This document shows, one piece after another, positions 21,835 to 34,701 of a stretch of DNA of 64,000 nt. Numbering within the stretch: the first letter of the stretch is position 1; each line of letters opens with the position of its first letter. The position numbers and the translations under genes were made by a program. This DNA comes from Massarina eburnea CBS 473.64 (Eukaryota; Ascomycota; Dothideomycetes; Pleosporales; Massarinaceae): the NCBI GenBank assembly GCA_010093635.1, contig MU006784.1, positions 1,242,348-1,306,347 on the forward strand, in the 5' to 3' direction. The notes below the pieces were generated by a model. It ran no database searches, was not told where the DNA came from, and saw only the letters and a list, made by a program, of their open reading frames with translations.

Positions 21835-24800
21835 ATGGCCGACGTCGCGCCCGGTGGTGAACTGAGTGCGTCATAGCAGCCCCCCTATGGCCCCCTAGAA
21901 GGCGGACGGCCAGCTAATCCAGACAGACCACCCTATCCTAAACCTCTCGCCTGATGAGAAGCGCGCATTCCAGTATCTCTTCCAGCAGGCCGACACAGAA
22001 AAGCTCGGCGTCATCACCGGCGAGGTCGCCGTCAAGTTCTTCGAGCGCACAAAGCTGGCGCCGGCCGTGCTGGGCGAGATATGGCAGATTGCAGACACAG
22101 AGAACCGGGGGCTCCTGACCTCGTCCGGCTTCTGCCAGGTGCTGCGCCTGATCGGGCACTACCAGGCCGGCAGAGACCCGACGCCGGATCTGGCCTTCAA
22201 GCGTATGTAGACGTCGAAGTACGGGTGTGAAGTTCGCTGACCGCTGTAGCCGCGCCGCTTGCCAAGTTTGAAGGCCTCAACGTCCCGGCCGCACCGCCCG
22301 CCGGGCCCAGCTTCGCACAACCTCCAGCAGGCGCCCTACAGCCGCAGCTCAGTGGCTTGCAGCCTCAGATGAGCGGCAGCGGCCCGATCCGCGTGCCTCC
22401 GCTGGCTCCCGCGAAAGCCGCCGAGTACTCGGGTCTGTTCGAGAAGTCAGGCGCCGTCAACGGCCTCCTTTCAGGTATATTGTCCGAGTAGACATCAGAT
22501 GGCATAGACTGACTCCAAACCCCAGGGGAGAACGCCAAGCAGATCTTCGAAAAAGCTCGGTTGCCAAATGAGACTCTGGGGCGCATATGGAACCTGGCCG
22601 ACACGGAACAGCGCGGAGCCCTCGTAGTGACGGAATTCATCATCGCCATGCATCTGCTAGCCTCAGTGCGGACGGGCGCCATGAAGCAGGTACCAAGCAC
22701 GCTGCCCGGAGGTTTGTACGAAGCTGCGGCGCGAAGAGGTGCCGCCCCTCCCGCTGCTCCTACCGCGACGAACCAACCTATCCCCCGCCAGTTTAGTGGA
22801 CAGCAGTCGCAACGATTGGAGAGTCCCCTGCGCGCCACTTTTGGCACCACACAGCCACAACCCACGGGAGGTGACTGGCTGATTAGCCCGCAAGAGAAGA
22901 CGTCCTACGACAATCTGTTCAACAAAGTCGACCCCTCTGGTCGGGGTTTCATAACAGGAGACCAGGCTGTGCATTTCTTTAGCGACTCAGGCCTTCCAGA
23001 AGATGTCCTGGCCGGTATTTGGGACTTGGCCGATATCAACTCCGAGGGTCAGTTATCGAGGGACGAATTTGCGGTTGCCATGTACCTGATCCGTCAACAA
23101 CGGAAACAGGACCGCACGGCACTACCGACCTCATTACCGCCTAGTCTCATACCTCCGAGCATGCGCAGTCAAGCTCGAGCACCACCACCCGTTCAAGAGC
23201 AGCCTCCTCCAGCATCAATTCCATTGCCAAAATCAGCAGCAGATGATCTCTTCGGGTTGGACGCTTTCACTGCGCCTGCTCCCGCATCATCCGCCCCAGT
23301 CCAGCTCCAGCAATCGACAGGCGGCTCCAACTCTTTCGCGAAACCTTTCGACAACGACCCCTTCGCGAGCAAGGCCGCCTCACCCACCTCGCCCCATCCC
23401 TTCCAACCGGTGCCTCGTAACCCCGCTTCGACGTTCAAGCCCTTCATGCCAACATCGTCGTTTGGCCAAACCCTCACCTCACAGTCCACGGGTGCGTCTG
23501 CGTCTTCCGCGCCGCAGCAACGTGGGCCCCCGTCTGCCATGGATGATCTCCTGGGTGCTGAGAGTGAACCAGAGATCAACAAGAAGTTGACGCAAGATTC
23601 CACAGAACTAGCCAACATGTCAAACCAGATGACGACTTTGAGGAATCAGATGCAAGAGGTGCAGAACAAGAAGGTGGCTACGGAGAGCGACTTGAACAAC
23701 GTGAGCAACCAGAAGCGAGAGCTCGAGGTTCGACTTTCGCAATTCAAGACTGCATACGAGAAAGAGGTCAAGGATGTCAAGGCGGTCGAGGATCGGTTGG
23801 CCACTTCACGAAACGAAACTCGTAAATTACAACAGGACCTTGCTATTATTGAAGCACAGCTCCACGATCTCCAGAACCAGCATCGTCAGGTTGGAGGTGC
23901 ATTCGAAGCCGACCAGCGTGAGAACAACAACCTGAAAGAGCGTATCCGTCAGGCAAATGCAGAAGTCGCAGCTTTGAAACCCCAACTCGAGAAGATGAAG
24001 AATGAGGCTCGACAGCAAAAGGGCATGGTAGCTATCAACAAGAAGCAACTTTCTACGAACGAGGGCGAGCGGGACAGGATCAAGAACGAAATGAACGATC
24101 TGAGCAAGGCCGACGACGAATCTCGCAACACGCCAGTGGCCAGCCCTGCTGCTTCTACCACCAGTCATAACACGAACCCGTTCTTCCGCAAGTCTCCTCA
24201 AGCTACCAACGATGCCATGTCCCCTTCTGGTTTCGCGCCGCGCGATGGCCCGCATAAGGATTTCGATAGCTTGTTCGGATCCTTCTCTGCCCCCCACGCC
24301 AGTGCTCCGTCCGTGCAGTTTCCATCAAGCACTGGGGGTACGGTACCGAACTTTTCGGTCCCTTCGGGACAATCCGTGCGCTCTAGTGAAGGGCCGGATG
24401 TTCCCACTCCATCGACTTCGCCCCCTCTGTCTTCTTACCAAGAGTCTCCGCGTGTTGGTGAACCACCTGCGCCTCCAGAATCTCGTCAATTCGGCTCAGC
24501 ATTTCTCCCGTTGAGAAATGACCTACCACGATCGGAATCTTTCAGCTCATCAACCAAGGTCGCGGCTCCTGTCAGTAGGTATGGTCCAGCTGCTGGCCCG
24601 GGCAACGTGACACCGACAATCTCGAAAGCCTCTCCTGCTAGCACACCTGTGCCCGAGAAACCCGCTGTCGAGCGCACCGAAACCGAACGGACTGAGACCG
24701 ATAACTTTGTCCCTTCTCTGTTTGATAGGAAGACGACTGCTTCTCCCAGCGTCAGCATCACAAGTGATGCTAGGTCTGCATCGAAGGCTGAAGACCGAAA

Positions 24801-26305
24801 AGATGCTTACCCTGGATTTGGAGGCCCATTGTTCCCGAACAAAGAGCTTCCCGGTGCTTTCCCGAGGGATACCAACTCGCCATTGCAGCAGATGCATACT
24901 GGAGGAAGCGGTTTCAGCGAGCAAAGCAAGGCGAACAGCCGCGCAGCAGACCCATTCTCCGTGCCAAATGACCAGCCTCGTCCTGGTCAAAAGGTCGACT
25001 TTGATGCCGCTTTTGCTGGTTTCGGTCCTGCTCGCCAGAACACTGCTGATTCTACTGGAGCTGGCAGTTCGACTACCAGTGCCAACAAATTCAACCAAGA
25101 GTTCCCGCCGATCGAGGACATCATACACGACGACGATAGCGATAGTAACAGTGAGCAAGGGTTTGCTGACAACTTCACATCAGCATCGCCTCAGCAACAT
25201 CGATCTAGTGGTGGACAGAAGCAGGCTGAAAAGCCCAGTGACATCGCGACCAACGGAAATGACGATGATCTCTACGCTGCACCCCCAGCAGCAACTCGTC
25301 CCGACACCAACGCCACTGGCCTACCTTCACCAACTGCAATGAAGTCTCCGCCGAGCTATGATGCTTCCGTTCCAGCTAGGAACGGTTCGAACTCATTCCC
25401 GCCCGAGTTTGGAGGCTTGCTTCCGTCTCGCACTGACCCTACCTCGCCGACTTCGTCCCAGTCTCCGGAGAAGCCTTACAACGCTTCTTCTGGAAGTCAA
25501 GGCGCAGCTCTCTTCGGCGGTTCCACCAAGGGGTCAACCACTTCCCCGCCCCCGACCGATACTCCATCCACTGGTCCATCCGACGCTTATCACTCTGCAG
25601 TCTCTCAGTCAGGTGATGCGAAAGCTCAAACTCAGCCGAAAAATGCCTTCAACGACGATTTCGATGCTGGCTTCGACGACTTGAGCGATGCCAAGGAAGC
25701 TGACGACAAGGCCGATGATGACCTCTTCAACTCCCAAAACCGCGATGCGTACGATGAGTTTGATCCCGTCTTTGACTCCCCGGCTGCCTCCAAATCCAAC
25801 ACCATGCAATCTCAGCAGACGCCAACTGGCAAGGCCCTTGGCGGCGAGGACAGCTTCAGTGACTTCGAGCATCTTTCCCAGAGCTTTGGTCAACCAGCAC
25901 AGCCGCAGCCGACCGCTTCGTCTCAGGACTGGGATGCCATCTTCTCTAACATGGAGCAATCGCAGGAGAAGAACGCACAGCAGAATTCGGGTGATCTCGG
26001 TAAATCGGTCTTTGACACTCTTGACCGTGAGGAGGCTGCTGCGTCGACGTCGAAATCGCCTTCCTCTACCTTGCAGTCGCCCATGATGCCCCAGCTTGGT
26101 CGCGCCATCAGTACCGGAACTGAGCATGATGACCCGATCCTCAAGAAGTTGACTGGCATGGGATATGCTCGCAATGACGCTCTAGGCGCGTTGGAGAAGT
26201 TTGACTATGATCTCACTATGGTAAGCTAACTATATGCACCGCTCTCATTTCAACCAACAAGCTCTAACATTCACCCAGGCCGCCGATTACCTGACCTCCA
26301 AATAA
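21835..26305 (+). CDS. EDE1: Ede1/Eps15-like EH-domain endocytic scaffold
   Basis: Early endocytic scaffold that binds NPF-motif adaptors and ubiquitin at clathrin sites. Five exons: 21835-21865, 21927-22202, 22250-22474, 22526-26220 and 26279-26305, giving 1,417 residues. There are three EH domains at about residues 15-100, 155-245 and 295-385, each with the helix GxIWxLADxxxxGxLxxxEF. A disordered Pro/Ser region follows, then a coiled coil (about 530-710) and a second long disordered region. The C-terminal UBA domain reads LKKLTGMGYARNDALGALEKFDYDLTMAADYL and is completed only by the last 27-nt exon. Intron 1 has CTAAT 9 nt before its acceptor; the simpler acceptor at TAG|AAGG would break the frame. 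The retrotransposon ends 505 bp upstream. Confidence 0.93.
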
Positions 26306-27017
26306 ACCTACCCTCTCTCTTACTCACACTTATCATCCACTCCACATCACGAAATAATCCAAGACACATCGTCGCCATCGACGATCCTCTCTCACCCTCC
26401 CCTACCCTCTTACCCCTCTCGTTGCGTTTGTGAATGTGCAGTACCATATTATTGTACGACTACCTCATTTATCCCCTTCATCACCCGCATGGCCTGCGTC
26501 ATCGCAAATCGCGATTGGAGTTACCAATACCATACCCATACCCCACCTCCTTCCTTGTGTTTTCTCTAGCGTTGGCTCGGTTGGATTGGATTGGATTGGA
26601 CTGGGATTTTCGTGCGGATATATGGATACGGATACGGAATTAGCGCGCATATTTACCGAAAATACTGTCCGGTCGTTTTGTTCGAGTCTTTTCTTTTCTG
26701 GTCGTGGGATGTGCCCTGTCTGTTTACCCGTTTATTTGTTTGTTGGATGGATGGATGGATGGATGGATGGATGGGGATAAGTTGACTTTTTTGTCGATTG
26801 GGTTTCTTCCGGATGGAGGGACTTGTGTTTGATGGTGGGGATTTTTTTTTAATCCATTCATCATTCATGATGACGGTTGATACTCGATCGGAAAACCTTC
26901 GCTGTGCACATAATTGCCGTACTTAATATAATATATTCTATGAACACTCTTTCCTTTCTCCACAAACAAAAAACAAAAAAAAAAAAGGTTTCCATCATCC
27001 TCCCTCACCTCACCCCT
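26306..27017. other. Convergent 3' region of EDE1 and TDA3-like genes
   Basis: 712 bp between two stop codons facing each other. It holds a GATTG run (about 26579-26604), a GGAT tetranucleotide run (about 26744-26774) and an A-tract near 26974-26987. No gene seen. Confidence 0.6.
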
Positions 27018-28644
27018 TCACAGCCCAAACCTCCCCGGCTCCAAACTCCCCAACCGGGCACTCTTCACCCGCCCCTCCCAAACCAACTCACTCAAACACT
27101 TCCCCGTCCCCGGCGCATTCTGAATCCCCCAACAAGTATGCCCAGCCCCAATCAGCAACCCCCGCGTCCCCGTCGCCCCAACAATCGGCCCCCCACCACC
27201 ACCCCCCGTACTCACATTCGGCAAATAACACGCCTGTCGCGCCGTCACCACTCCGTCGCGCAGCTCCTGGCTTATCGCCCCGACTTGGTCGACAATGTCT
27301 TGGCAGCGCGATAGGTCGACTTGCACGGTCGACGTGCTGGGGGGGAGCGCTTGGAGCGTGTCGCCTTCGCCGCAGGCGTAGACTTGGTTGTTGGGGCGGG
27401 CGTAGATTTCTGGGGTTGCTTGGGTGGAGCGCGGGAGCGTGATGGAGGTGAAGAGGCAGTAGGCGGAGATGGGGCGGGTGGGTTGGATTGTTACGGAGTG
27501 GGCGCGGAGGGCGGAGATGGGGGCGCTGGGGTGGAGGGTTTTGGTCCAGGGGCCCGCGGTTAGGATTATGGTGGTTGCGTGGAGGGTTTTTTCTTCTTCT
27601 TCTTCTTCTTGGGATGCTTCTTCTTCTTCTCCTGGGTTGGGGGTCGTTGTGGGGGTGTAGGTTACGCCTGTGACGGCGCCGTTGGATTTGTTGATTTGTT
27701 TCGCGCTGCCGTAGATTATCTTGACGCCTTTTTCCTCTGCTAGGGAGGCCATGGACGTTGTGAATTGGTAGGGGTGTACTTGTGCTGTTGTGTTTGGGTC
27801 GCCCATTTTCTCGTAGGATTGGATGCCTTCGGCTGCTACCTGTGTGGGATATCAGTCTCCTGCTTTTTCGATATACCTCCCATATACCTCGTAAACTCGG
27901 CAGATATGGAGACTAGGAAATAGAAGAGTTTCTTACCCAGTCGAGTTCCTTGGGTACGCCGGCGGCTCGTAGAAGTCCCAAGGTTTTGTTCGAAAGTTTT
28001 TGGAGTGAAACGTTGGCGTCGGGGTTGGCGTCTTCTGTGGTGGTGGTTTTGGTGGAAGCTTTGGTGCCGGCGAGGATGCCGGTCATTTCGATTTGTCCGC
28101 AGTGGACGCCGCGATAACCCCAGCGTTCTGCGCCGTTGTGTTTCTCTGCGAGCTGTTTGTGGGGTTGGGAAGTCAGTCACTGATTCTCACTCAGTCTAAA
28201 CTCGTCACTTTCTTTCCCTTCTTCCCAACTCTTCTCTCTCCGAAAGAACAATTTCCATTAGTACAGCTTGACGTGAAATTCCGACTTCCTTCCCTTCCCT
28301 TTCTTACCCCCCTAGAAAAACCAATCATAAAAAGACTCACCTCCTTATGCAACCCATAACTCAACGGAACAAGACAACTCGGATACGCCCACAACGCCAA
28401 AAGCCCCCCAGCTTTCCCGGACGCGCCACCCGCGATTTCCGTCGCCTCAAGGAGCGTAATACTATCTCTTTCCTTGTCGAAGCTAGGGTGGTGAGAGAGA
28501 AAGTATGCAGTTGTAGAGCCGATGATACCGCCACCTTTGTAGATTTTTAGTTAGGAGATGGTTTTGGAATAAGGGGGATGTATTGGTGGTGGCGGATTTA
28601 CCTATCACGACGATGTTTTTACCGGGTTCGCTTTTGGAGGCCAT
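27018..28644 (-). CDS. FAD-dependent oxidoreductase, Tda3-like
   Basis: Flavin oxidoreductase of the DAO superfamily, 424 residues in four exons: 28602-28644, 28341-28534, 27937-28152 and 27018-27839. The FAD loop VVIGGGIIGSTTA forms only after splicing exon 1 to 2. IAGGASGKAGGLLALWAYP, the DTTAQ-like NTTAQVHPYQFT, TAGPWTKTLHPSAPISALRAHSV, the CGEGDTLQ block and the closing GHTCWGIQNAPGTGK match yeast Tda3, a protein linked to endosome-to-Golgi recycling. A Glu-rich insert at about 27585-27630 comes from a GAA/GAG repeat. The substrate is not known. The gene is convergent with EDE1, and both yeast homologues act in endosomal traffic, though adjacency may be chance. Confidence 0.88.
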
Positions 28645-28972
28645 GGTCGAGAGGAGACGGGTCGGGGATTTGAGCATGTATCGTATTGGAGATGTGAGGA
28701 TTGGAGGATTGGAAATTGGAGTGCGATTAGGACGGGTGTGGCGTTGGGTATTTGAGGTTTGACGTCTTGGCTTGCATATGGCACATGTACGTCATAGTGG
28801 GATGGTGGAGACTATCGGAGTTTAACTTTCGAAGTTTCGACGCCACAGCGGTATCCATTCCTATCTACCATGAATTAAACAGTTATAAGATACTAAAGCT
28901 AATTATCACAATACAAAAAGATCCCATCTAGCCTCCTAAACATTCCCCTCCACAGTTCCCCATACAACGAAC
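28645..28972. other. Intergenic: TDA3 promoter and WWM1 3' flank
   Basis: 328 bp, A/T-rich in its left half. No gene seen. Confidence 0.45.
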
Positions 28973-30016
28973 CTAGAAATCCCCTCCGCCAAAGTCTCCC
29001 CCACCATCCCCTCCAAAGTCACCACCCCCATCACCCCCAAAATCACCGCCCCCGTCCCCATAATCTCCCCCACCATCCCCCCCATCTCCTCCACCATCTC
29101 CATACCCATGATCCCCCGCATCCGCCATAGCACCTCCAAGCAAGCCTCCCGCAAGCAATCCACCGCCTACACCCAGCGCCGCCGCACCTCCAGCACCCAT
29201 TCCAGGTTTCTTCTGCGGCCGACCGTACATGCCCTGCTGCTGGGGATAGTATCCCTGTTGCGGCGCGCCGTAGTAGCCACCAGCAGGTTGTCCATAGCCT
29301 TGTTGCGGGTACCCTTGCTGCGGATAACCTTGTTGCTGGTATGCGGGTTTGGAGCTCGATCCGCCGAGGAGGCTGCTGAAAAGGCCTTTCTTTCCTTTAC
29401 CCTTCTCCTGTGGTACAAGCGGCGGAGTAGCTTGGTACGGGCTCTGGGACTGCGGATACGGACTCGCGCCCCCTCCATACCCGGCACCGGCGTACTGGTT
29501 AGCCTGCGGTCCCGCGTTCTGATGGTAGAAGTCATCCGCCGCGCCTCTACTCCCGCCACTTCCTCTAGCGTTTGCCTCCTCTTCTTCCTGTAGCTGTCGC
29601 GCGAGCTTCTCGTCCTCGCTCATGTTGGGGTTTGGCGAATGACCGCCTGCAGCATACGGATTGTTGCTTCCGAGGTTCTTCTTGTCGGTTGAAGAGCGCG
29701 ATTCAGCAGTAGACCCGCCGCTATAGGGAGGCGGTCCATCTGGGGGTCCTTCACCTGATGGATAGATGGCCTCAGTGGGCTTCTCCCATTGCGACTGCTT
29801 GGTGTAGATGTTGACATAGAACCACTCGCTGTATTGCGCTGCGCATTGTCAGTGTCAAATCCATGAAGATCCTGCCTACGATATTCTCACCATTCCAGAT
29901 TGCTTTCCATCCCTCGGGGACTTTGGGAGGAGGGGGACCCTAGATATGTGTGAGCAGGGATGCTTCCGAGCTTCCCGTATGTGAGAACGTACTGGTGGAG
30001 GCGCGAACTCGGCCAT
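28973..30016 (-). CDS. WW-domain protein, Wwm1-like, with Gly/Asp-rich tail
   Basis: 312 residues in three exons: 29993-30016, 29891-29939 and 28973-29838. The single N-terminal WW domain (about residues 9-40) runs from PKVPEGWKAIWN to SEWFYVNIYTKQSQWEKP, with both signature Trp and the Tyr pair. It is split across two introns and missed if they are not removed. The middle is disordered and rich in Pro, Tyr, Gln and Gly (QQGYPQQGY repeats). A short Gly/Ala hydrophobic stretch (about 235-260) follows, and the tail repeats DGGGDFGG to the end. Yeast Wwm1 has the same WW-then-low-complexity plan and binds metacaspase Mca1. WW domains bind PPxY ligands; a scaffold role is inferred. Confidence 0.85.
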
Positions 30017-30345
30017 CGTAGACGTCGATGACTAGTGCAGTAAGGTGTCTGAAACGGATATAGCTGTCTTGGATTCGAAGGGTGACGCTGTGACAAAACA
30101 GTGAGTAGGAAAGCTGCGAGCAGTAGCCTGGAGGTCTAGCCTTTAAGGTATGGACGTCATAAAGAACGGTGGCGTCATAAGTGGCTGTGTCTCTAGCGTA
30201 GATATCCCAACATCGACCTTAGCCGGCAAGCGAGCATTCACGTTCCACACTTCACTACCCATACTCACATAAGAATATGACAGCATATACCCAAGGCTAA
30301 GCTCAGGATTGTTGCTACTTCGCCATTTCGATGCGTACAGACACG
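30017..30345. other. Intergenic: WWM1 promoter and COG1 3' flank
   Basis: 329 bp, no gene seen. Confidence 0.45.
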
Positions 30346-32862
30346 CTACGCTAGCAGTGCAAACAGCAGATAAGTTTTCTTCGCATAATCCGCTGCATTC
30401 TTCCTCAACCTACCCACACTGGCATCATCCATACCACTCTTGTCAGCCTCAGTTTTAAGCAAACCATCAATGGCGTCGTCGGTTCCGGCGTGTCCGATGA
30501 AGCGCTGCACGTAGAGTGCGTCGAAGAGGGCTTGCTTGAGTTTCTGGTCCTTGACTTCGGCGGGAGAATGTGTCGGACTCGCTTTTGCTTTCTCGCCGTT
30601 GGTCTTGGTCTCTTCAGCGTCTGTAGATTCTTCTGTTGGTGCCTCGTCGCCGGTATCCTGGGCGGATTTGGCTGCTTTGGTACCAATCTTGTTGATGTTT
30701 TCTAGATTAACTTGGAGAAGCTTAGAGACGTCCTCCAGGGCGATGGCTTTGAGGACTTCAAGGCTCGCCGGGGCCCATAGATCGCTTCCATAAGTCCCCA
30801 TCGTCTTTGTCAGCCTTTGTAGATAACTAAAAGCGTTAGGTGATGGCTGAGCCGGGAGCGGCGGATGTCCTTCCCACAGTATGTGGCTCGTCGATCGTAC
30901 TTTCACTGCTCTGGCAAGAGACTTCTCGTATGTCTTTGTCGAAGGCTGTACAACCCGCTTCGCGAGAGCTGTGTGCAGGGGTTTCAAGAGATCGAGCGTG
31001 AAGGGTGAAGCGAGCGGTGTTGCTTTGTCTTGTAATCGTATACCTGAGATACGCTCACTGATTTCGCGCATGACTCTGAGAATGAAGCAAGCTTGTTCAA
31101 CATCTCCGTCTTCTTCGTCTTCAGTCAACTCTGTGACGATCTTGCCGAAGCTCTTGCCGAGGTTCTGGAGGGCGTCGCCCAATGCCTCTTGAGTAACTTC
31201 TTCAAGCAGCCGCGGGTCGTCATCGCCGAGTAGAGTCTGTTTTGACTCGCCAAAATCGTCGTCGTCGATGTCGTCGGCATCGTCCGCAAAAGTGTCATCC
31301 CATCGTGCTTCCTTCATCGACTTCACAATGCTCTTGACCTGCAACACAGACTCCATCCATGCATCGAACGTAGAAACGAGGTTGATAACGGGCTCGTCAC
31401 GGCCCTGGTGCGTGTTCAAGATCTTAGACTTGAAGGCTGTTGCTCCGTAGGATAGATCAGCAGTATACGGCACTGTGTTCCAAAGTGACATGTCCGAAGC
31501 TTTGGACTCTGCGGGCCAAGATTTAAGCGTGCTCGACACCGCTGTGACGACGGTCCTCAAATTTTGCGTGCGTGAACGGACAATAGTCTCAAGATGACTA
31601 TTCATTGTATCACGCAGATGATCCAATACATTTGCGGACTTTACGCCCGCCATCCTGGAGCCGGATATGATCCACACCTCGATAAGTTCAGATCGCAATG
31701 ATGCGACTTCTTTAAGTCGGTCTTCCTCTTCCAGAGCTGCTTTAATACCTTTCAAGAATGCAGCAATGACCTGCTTTGACCATTGATGTAATATCCTCTC
31801 CGCATCCACTCTTTGCAGTTCATCGTGGCGCGGCCAGGGGGTGTAGTTGCGTGCTTCGTCTCCTATCCATCGGTCGTGAATGTCAAGATTCAACTCATAA
31901 AGAGCGCGAACCTCGGCGTCCTGGATGAGCGGCCGGCCTTTCAACTTCGCCAGGGAATCCGCCAATCGTCGAGGGAATATCGACTGCGTGTCCTGGCAAG
32001 TCTGGATACAAAGTTTCAAAGCTGCCGTTCCATGCTCGGCAAGCTCATCATGGCCATGCTGTAGCAGACCCACAACCTTCTCGAGCCGTATCCTGTGGAA
32101 ATGCTGCAGCACGTCCGTAGGCGTCGAACTCGTCGCAAGAGCATATGCACACATACTCTCCACTAGTGTTGAGATATCGCCCGTCGAATTCGCAAGCCGT
32201 TTATCGATCCTTCTCAGAAGCTTCCTCCGCACAGAAAGCAGTCTCTCCCACAGCTGATTCACGATCGGCGCCTTGCTCTTTGGCTGCGACAGCGCTTTGT
32301 GTAGTAACCGTGAAAAAACGAGGACCTTCGCAATCAGCAGGTACGATCCCTCGCTCTTGAGCAATCTCGTCATGACGACGGGGCAATTGCGCAGGACGGC
32401 GAGCTGCGCGGCGAATGTATACCGCTCCAGATCTACACCTGTATCAATTCTTGCCCATTATGTAGCCAAACAAGAGCACAAGAGCACTGACCGCGACTCC
32501 GCTCATGCGCATTCATCTTCCCCGCATTCCCCGCAATCTTCTCCAAGTTCCTCGAATTGCAGTTCTGTCCCACTATGGCGAGCTTCGTCTCCACGCGTTC
32601 CATGCTAACCTCCATGTCGATGATCGTTTCGGCGGTATCGAGAAGGCTGCGGTAGCTCGCACTGTTCCCTAATGAGCAAAGCCCCTACTGCAATTTTCTC
32701 TAGGAGAGGCATCCCTTACCCCACGAGCGACCGCAGCTTCTCGCGATTCTCATCGGCGTTGGTGCGGAGCTGCTGCTCCAGTTTGCGCACCACGGGAATC
32801 GGATACTGGAACGCATCTTCCCATGTCTGGAAGGTCCGCGGGTCGGGCGCTTCGCTCGCCAT
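30346..32862 (-). CDS. COG1: Conserved oligomeric Golgi complex subunit 1 (Cog1)
   Basis: Subunit of the COG tether that captures retrograde vesicles at the Golgi. Three exons: 32720-32862, 32492-32661 and 30346-32438, giving 801 residues. The N-terminus PIPVVRKLEQQLRTNADENREKLR followed by VGASYRSLLDTAETIIDMEVSM is the Vps51-type coiled segment shared by Cog1. LLIAKVLVFSRLLHKALS and the long helical remainder fit Cog1. Acidic low-complexity patches occur in the middle (DDADDIDDDD) and near the C-terminus. Exon 2 uses an acceptor after GGAACAG; the TAG seven bases upstream breaks the frame. Assignment to Cog1 rather than another helical-rod tether rests on the N-terminal block. Confidence 0.82.
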
Positions 32863-33164
32863 GGTGGGGGGCCTTTGTGGGGTGAAGGAGTGGGGTGAAG
32901 GAGTGGAGGGTGGATGTTGACACGGTGAGGTTCCCAGCGGGTCATTTCACGAATCGCTTATGTCATCACGGATATCGTCTCAACTCAAATGCAGTAATAC
33001 CTTGATACCTTGATACCTCTGGAATACAAAAGCCAGTGATGATGCTAATACTTGCCCCATGTCCAATGTGGTTTCATGACCCATGCCCATGTTCAATGAG
33101 TGCATCTCCTCTTATTCATGTCTCACGCTGTTCCACGCGGTACCCATGAAGCATACATGGAGCC
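32863..33164. other. Intergenic: COG1 promoter and CDC123 3' flank
   Basis: 302 bp with a doubled GATACCTT/CTTGATACC near 33000. No gene seen. Confidence 0.45.
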
Positions 33165-34459
33165 TCAATCATCATCCTCGCTCTCCTGTCGCTGTTCCTC
33201 TCCAAGCCGCTGTGCCTCCTTCCACTGAAGCGCAAACTCACGCAAGTTGCCTTCCCCGCCCCGGCTTGCATCCACGACATCCTTGGGAAGCTTGTGTGCA
33301 CTATACTGAGGGGTACTGAAGCCGTATGCTTCTGGGTCATCCTTGCGAATGAGGCGAAATTCAGGCTTCCAGATCTCCTCCACATCATCCTCGTCGTCCT
33401 CGTCGTCCTCGTCATCCTCTTCATCCTCCTCGTCGTCGTCCTTGTCTGCTGCTTCATCTGAATCTGCCTTGGTCTCCGGGTTGACTTCGGGAGTGTCCGG
33501 CTCGGGCAAAGTCAGAAGCTCGTACCAGCTGAAAAGCAGTGGATCCGTCTTCAGCGCCCACGGGTTGAAGTCCATCAGCCAGACGCGATTGTGGGGCGGC
33601 GGGACGTAGACATCGAAAGTAAAGTTCGGATCCGGGAAGGTGGTACGAAGGCGAAGGTCGAAGAAGTCTTGTATCGCTTGGCCGAGCTTATCCTGCAACT
33701 TGAAAAGAAAGTCGAAGTGGTTGAGGTCGCGCTGGCAGATGGCAATCAGCTTGCGGTTGCGCACGAAGCAGCGAAACTCGAGCGACGGGTTGAGAATGAG
33801 CCACTTGCGTAGGAAAAGGTGGTAGGGCACGACTGGGTCTGCGCCCGGTGTCTCGTCTTGGTCGACCGTGTCATCGAAGACGTTCTGCAAGTCGTGGGTC
33901 ACGAAGTCGCTCGACTTGAGCAGGAGGTAGATTTCGTTGGGCGTGCGGCACTCCATGTTATTTGTTGCAGCCATGAACGTGGCATCCTTCGGCGCAGACC
34001 AATTCAGCTTGGGCGCAACCGTGCCTCCAAGCTTTTCGATGCTGTCCTCGATGGACTCGTGTACCTCGCGCCAGTTGGTGGAGGGGTCGTAGGCGGGGCC
34101 ATCGTCGTCGTCAGCCTCGTTGTCTGCTCCAGAGAAGATGCCGCTGTCGTTGTCGGACCACTGCGGGTCGTCGGTATCCTCGGGCGGCAGGATGATGCCG
34201 TCTTCGCGAAGGTAAGCCACGAATGCGTCGGAGAGCGGGATAAGGCGCGCCTTCGGGGTGAATTTCCGGTAACTATAGACGTTAGATCATCTCTGGCGAC
34301 TGAAGTGGTTGCTGCCTACTTGGGGTACCAGCTGTGGACCGAGCAATTCATGATGTGGCTCTTGGTGACGGGCGGGAATGGCAGCTTGCGGGCCTCGGTG
34401 GGCTCCTCGATGGCCTCGGGAGCTTCCATAGCGCCAGTGTCTTCGGGATGCGCGCTCAT
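33165..34459 (-). CDS. CDC123: Cdc123, eIF2 assembly factor (D123 family)
   Basis: ATP-grasp-fold chaperone that joins eIF2 alpha/beta to gamma, and so controls translation initiation and cell-cycle entry. Two exons, 34321-34459 and 33165-34273, giving 415 residues. Family blocks are all present: FPPVTKSHIMNCSVHSWYP at the N-terminus, PKLNWSAPKDATFM, NEIYLLLKSSDFVTHDL, LEFRCFVRNRKLIAICQRD and the metal-binding VWLMDFNPWALKTDPLLFSW. An acidic stretch of about 30 Asp/Glu (33375-33455) is inserted before the last conserved segment EFRLIRKDDPEAYGF. The start Met begins the first exon and is preceded by a short leader shared with Cwc21. Confidence 0.95.
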
Positions 34460-34701
34460 GGTGGTCGGTGTGTGTGGGTAACGAGAGATACAAAAGTGTG
34501 TGGGAAGTTATATAGAGGGGTTGCCTTCATAGTGTCGACAATGAAGACTCAAACGGTTTGTATGAGTCGTCGCGAACCAAATTCGCGGGCGGGGCAGGCA
34601 CCGACGCACGGGCCACTGTGTCTATCACCTCCGAAATCTCCGCATTCCTGGTCCTCTACGACTTCACCCTTGGAACAATACAGCATATCACACTTGACGC
34701 C
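34460..34701. promoter_or_regulatory. Compact divergent promoter, CDC123 / CWC21
   Basis: Only 242 bp separate the two start codons, so regulatory DNA is shared. An open frame on the plus strand runs in from 34558 in the Cwc21 frame, but the conserved domain starts at the ATG at 34702. Confidence 0.55.
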
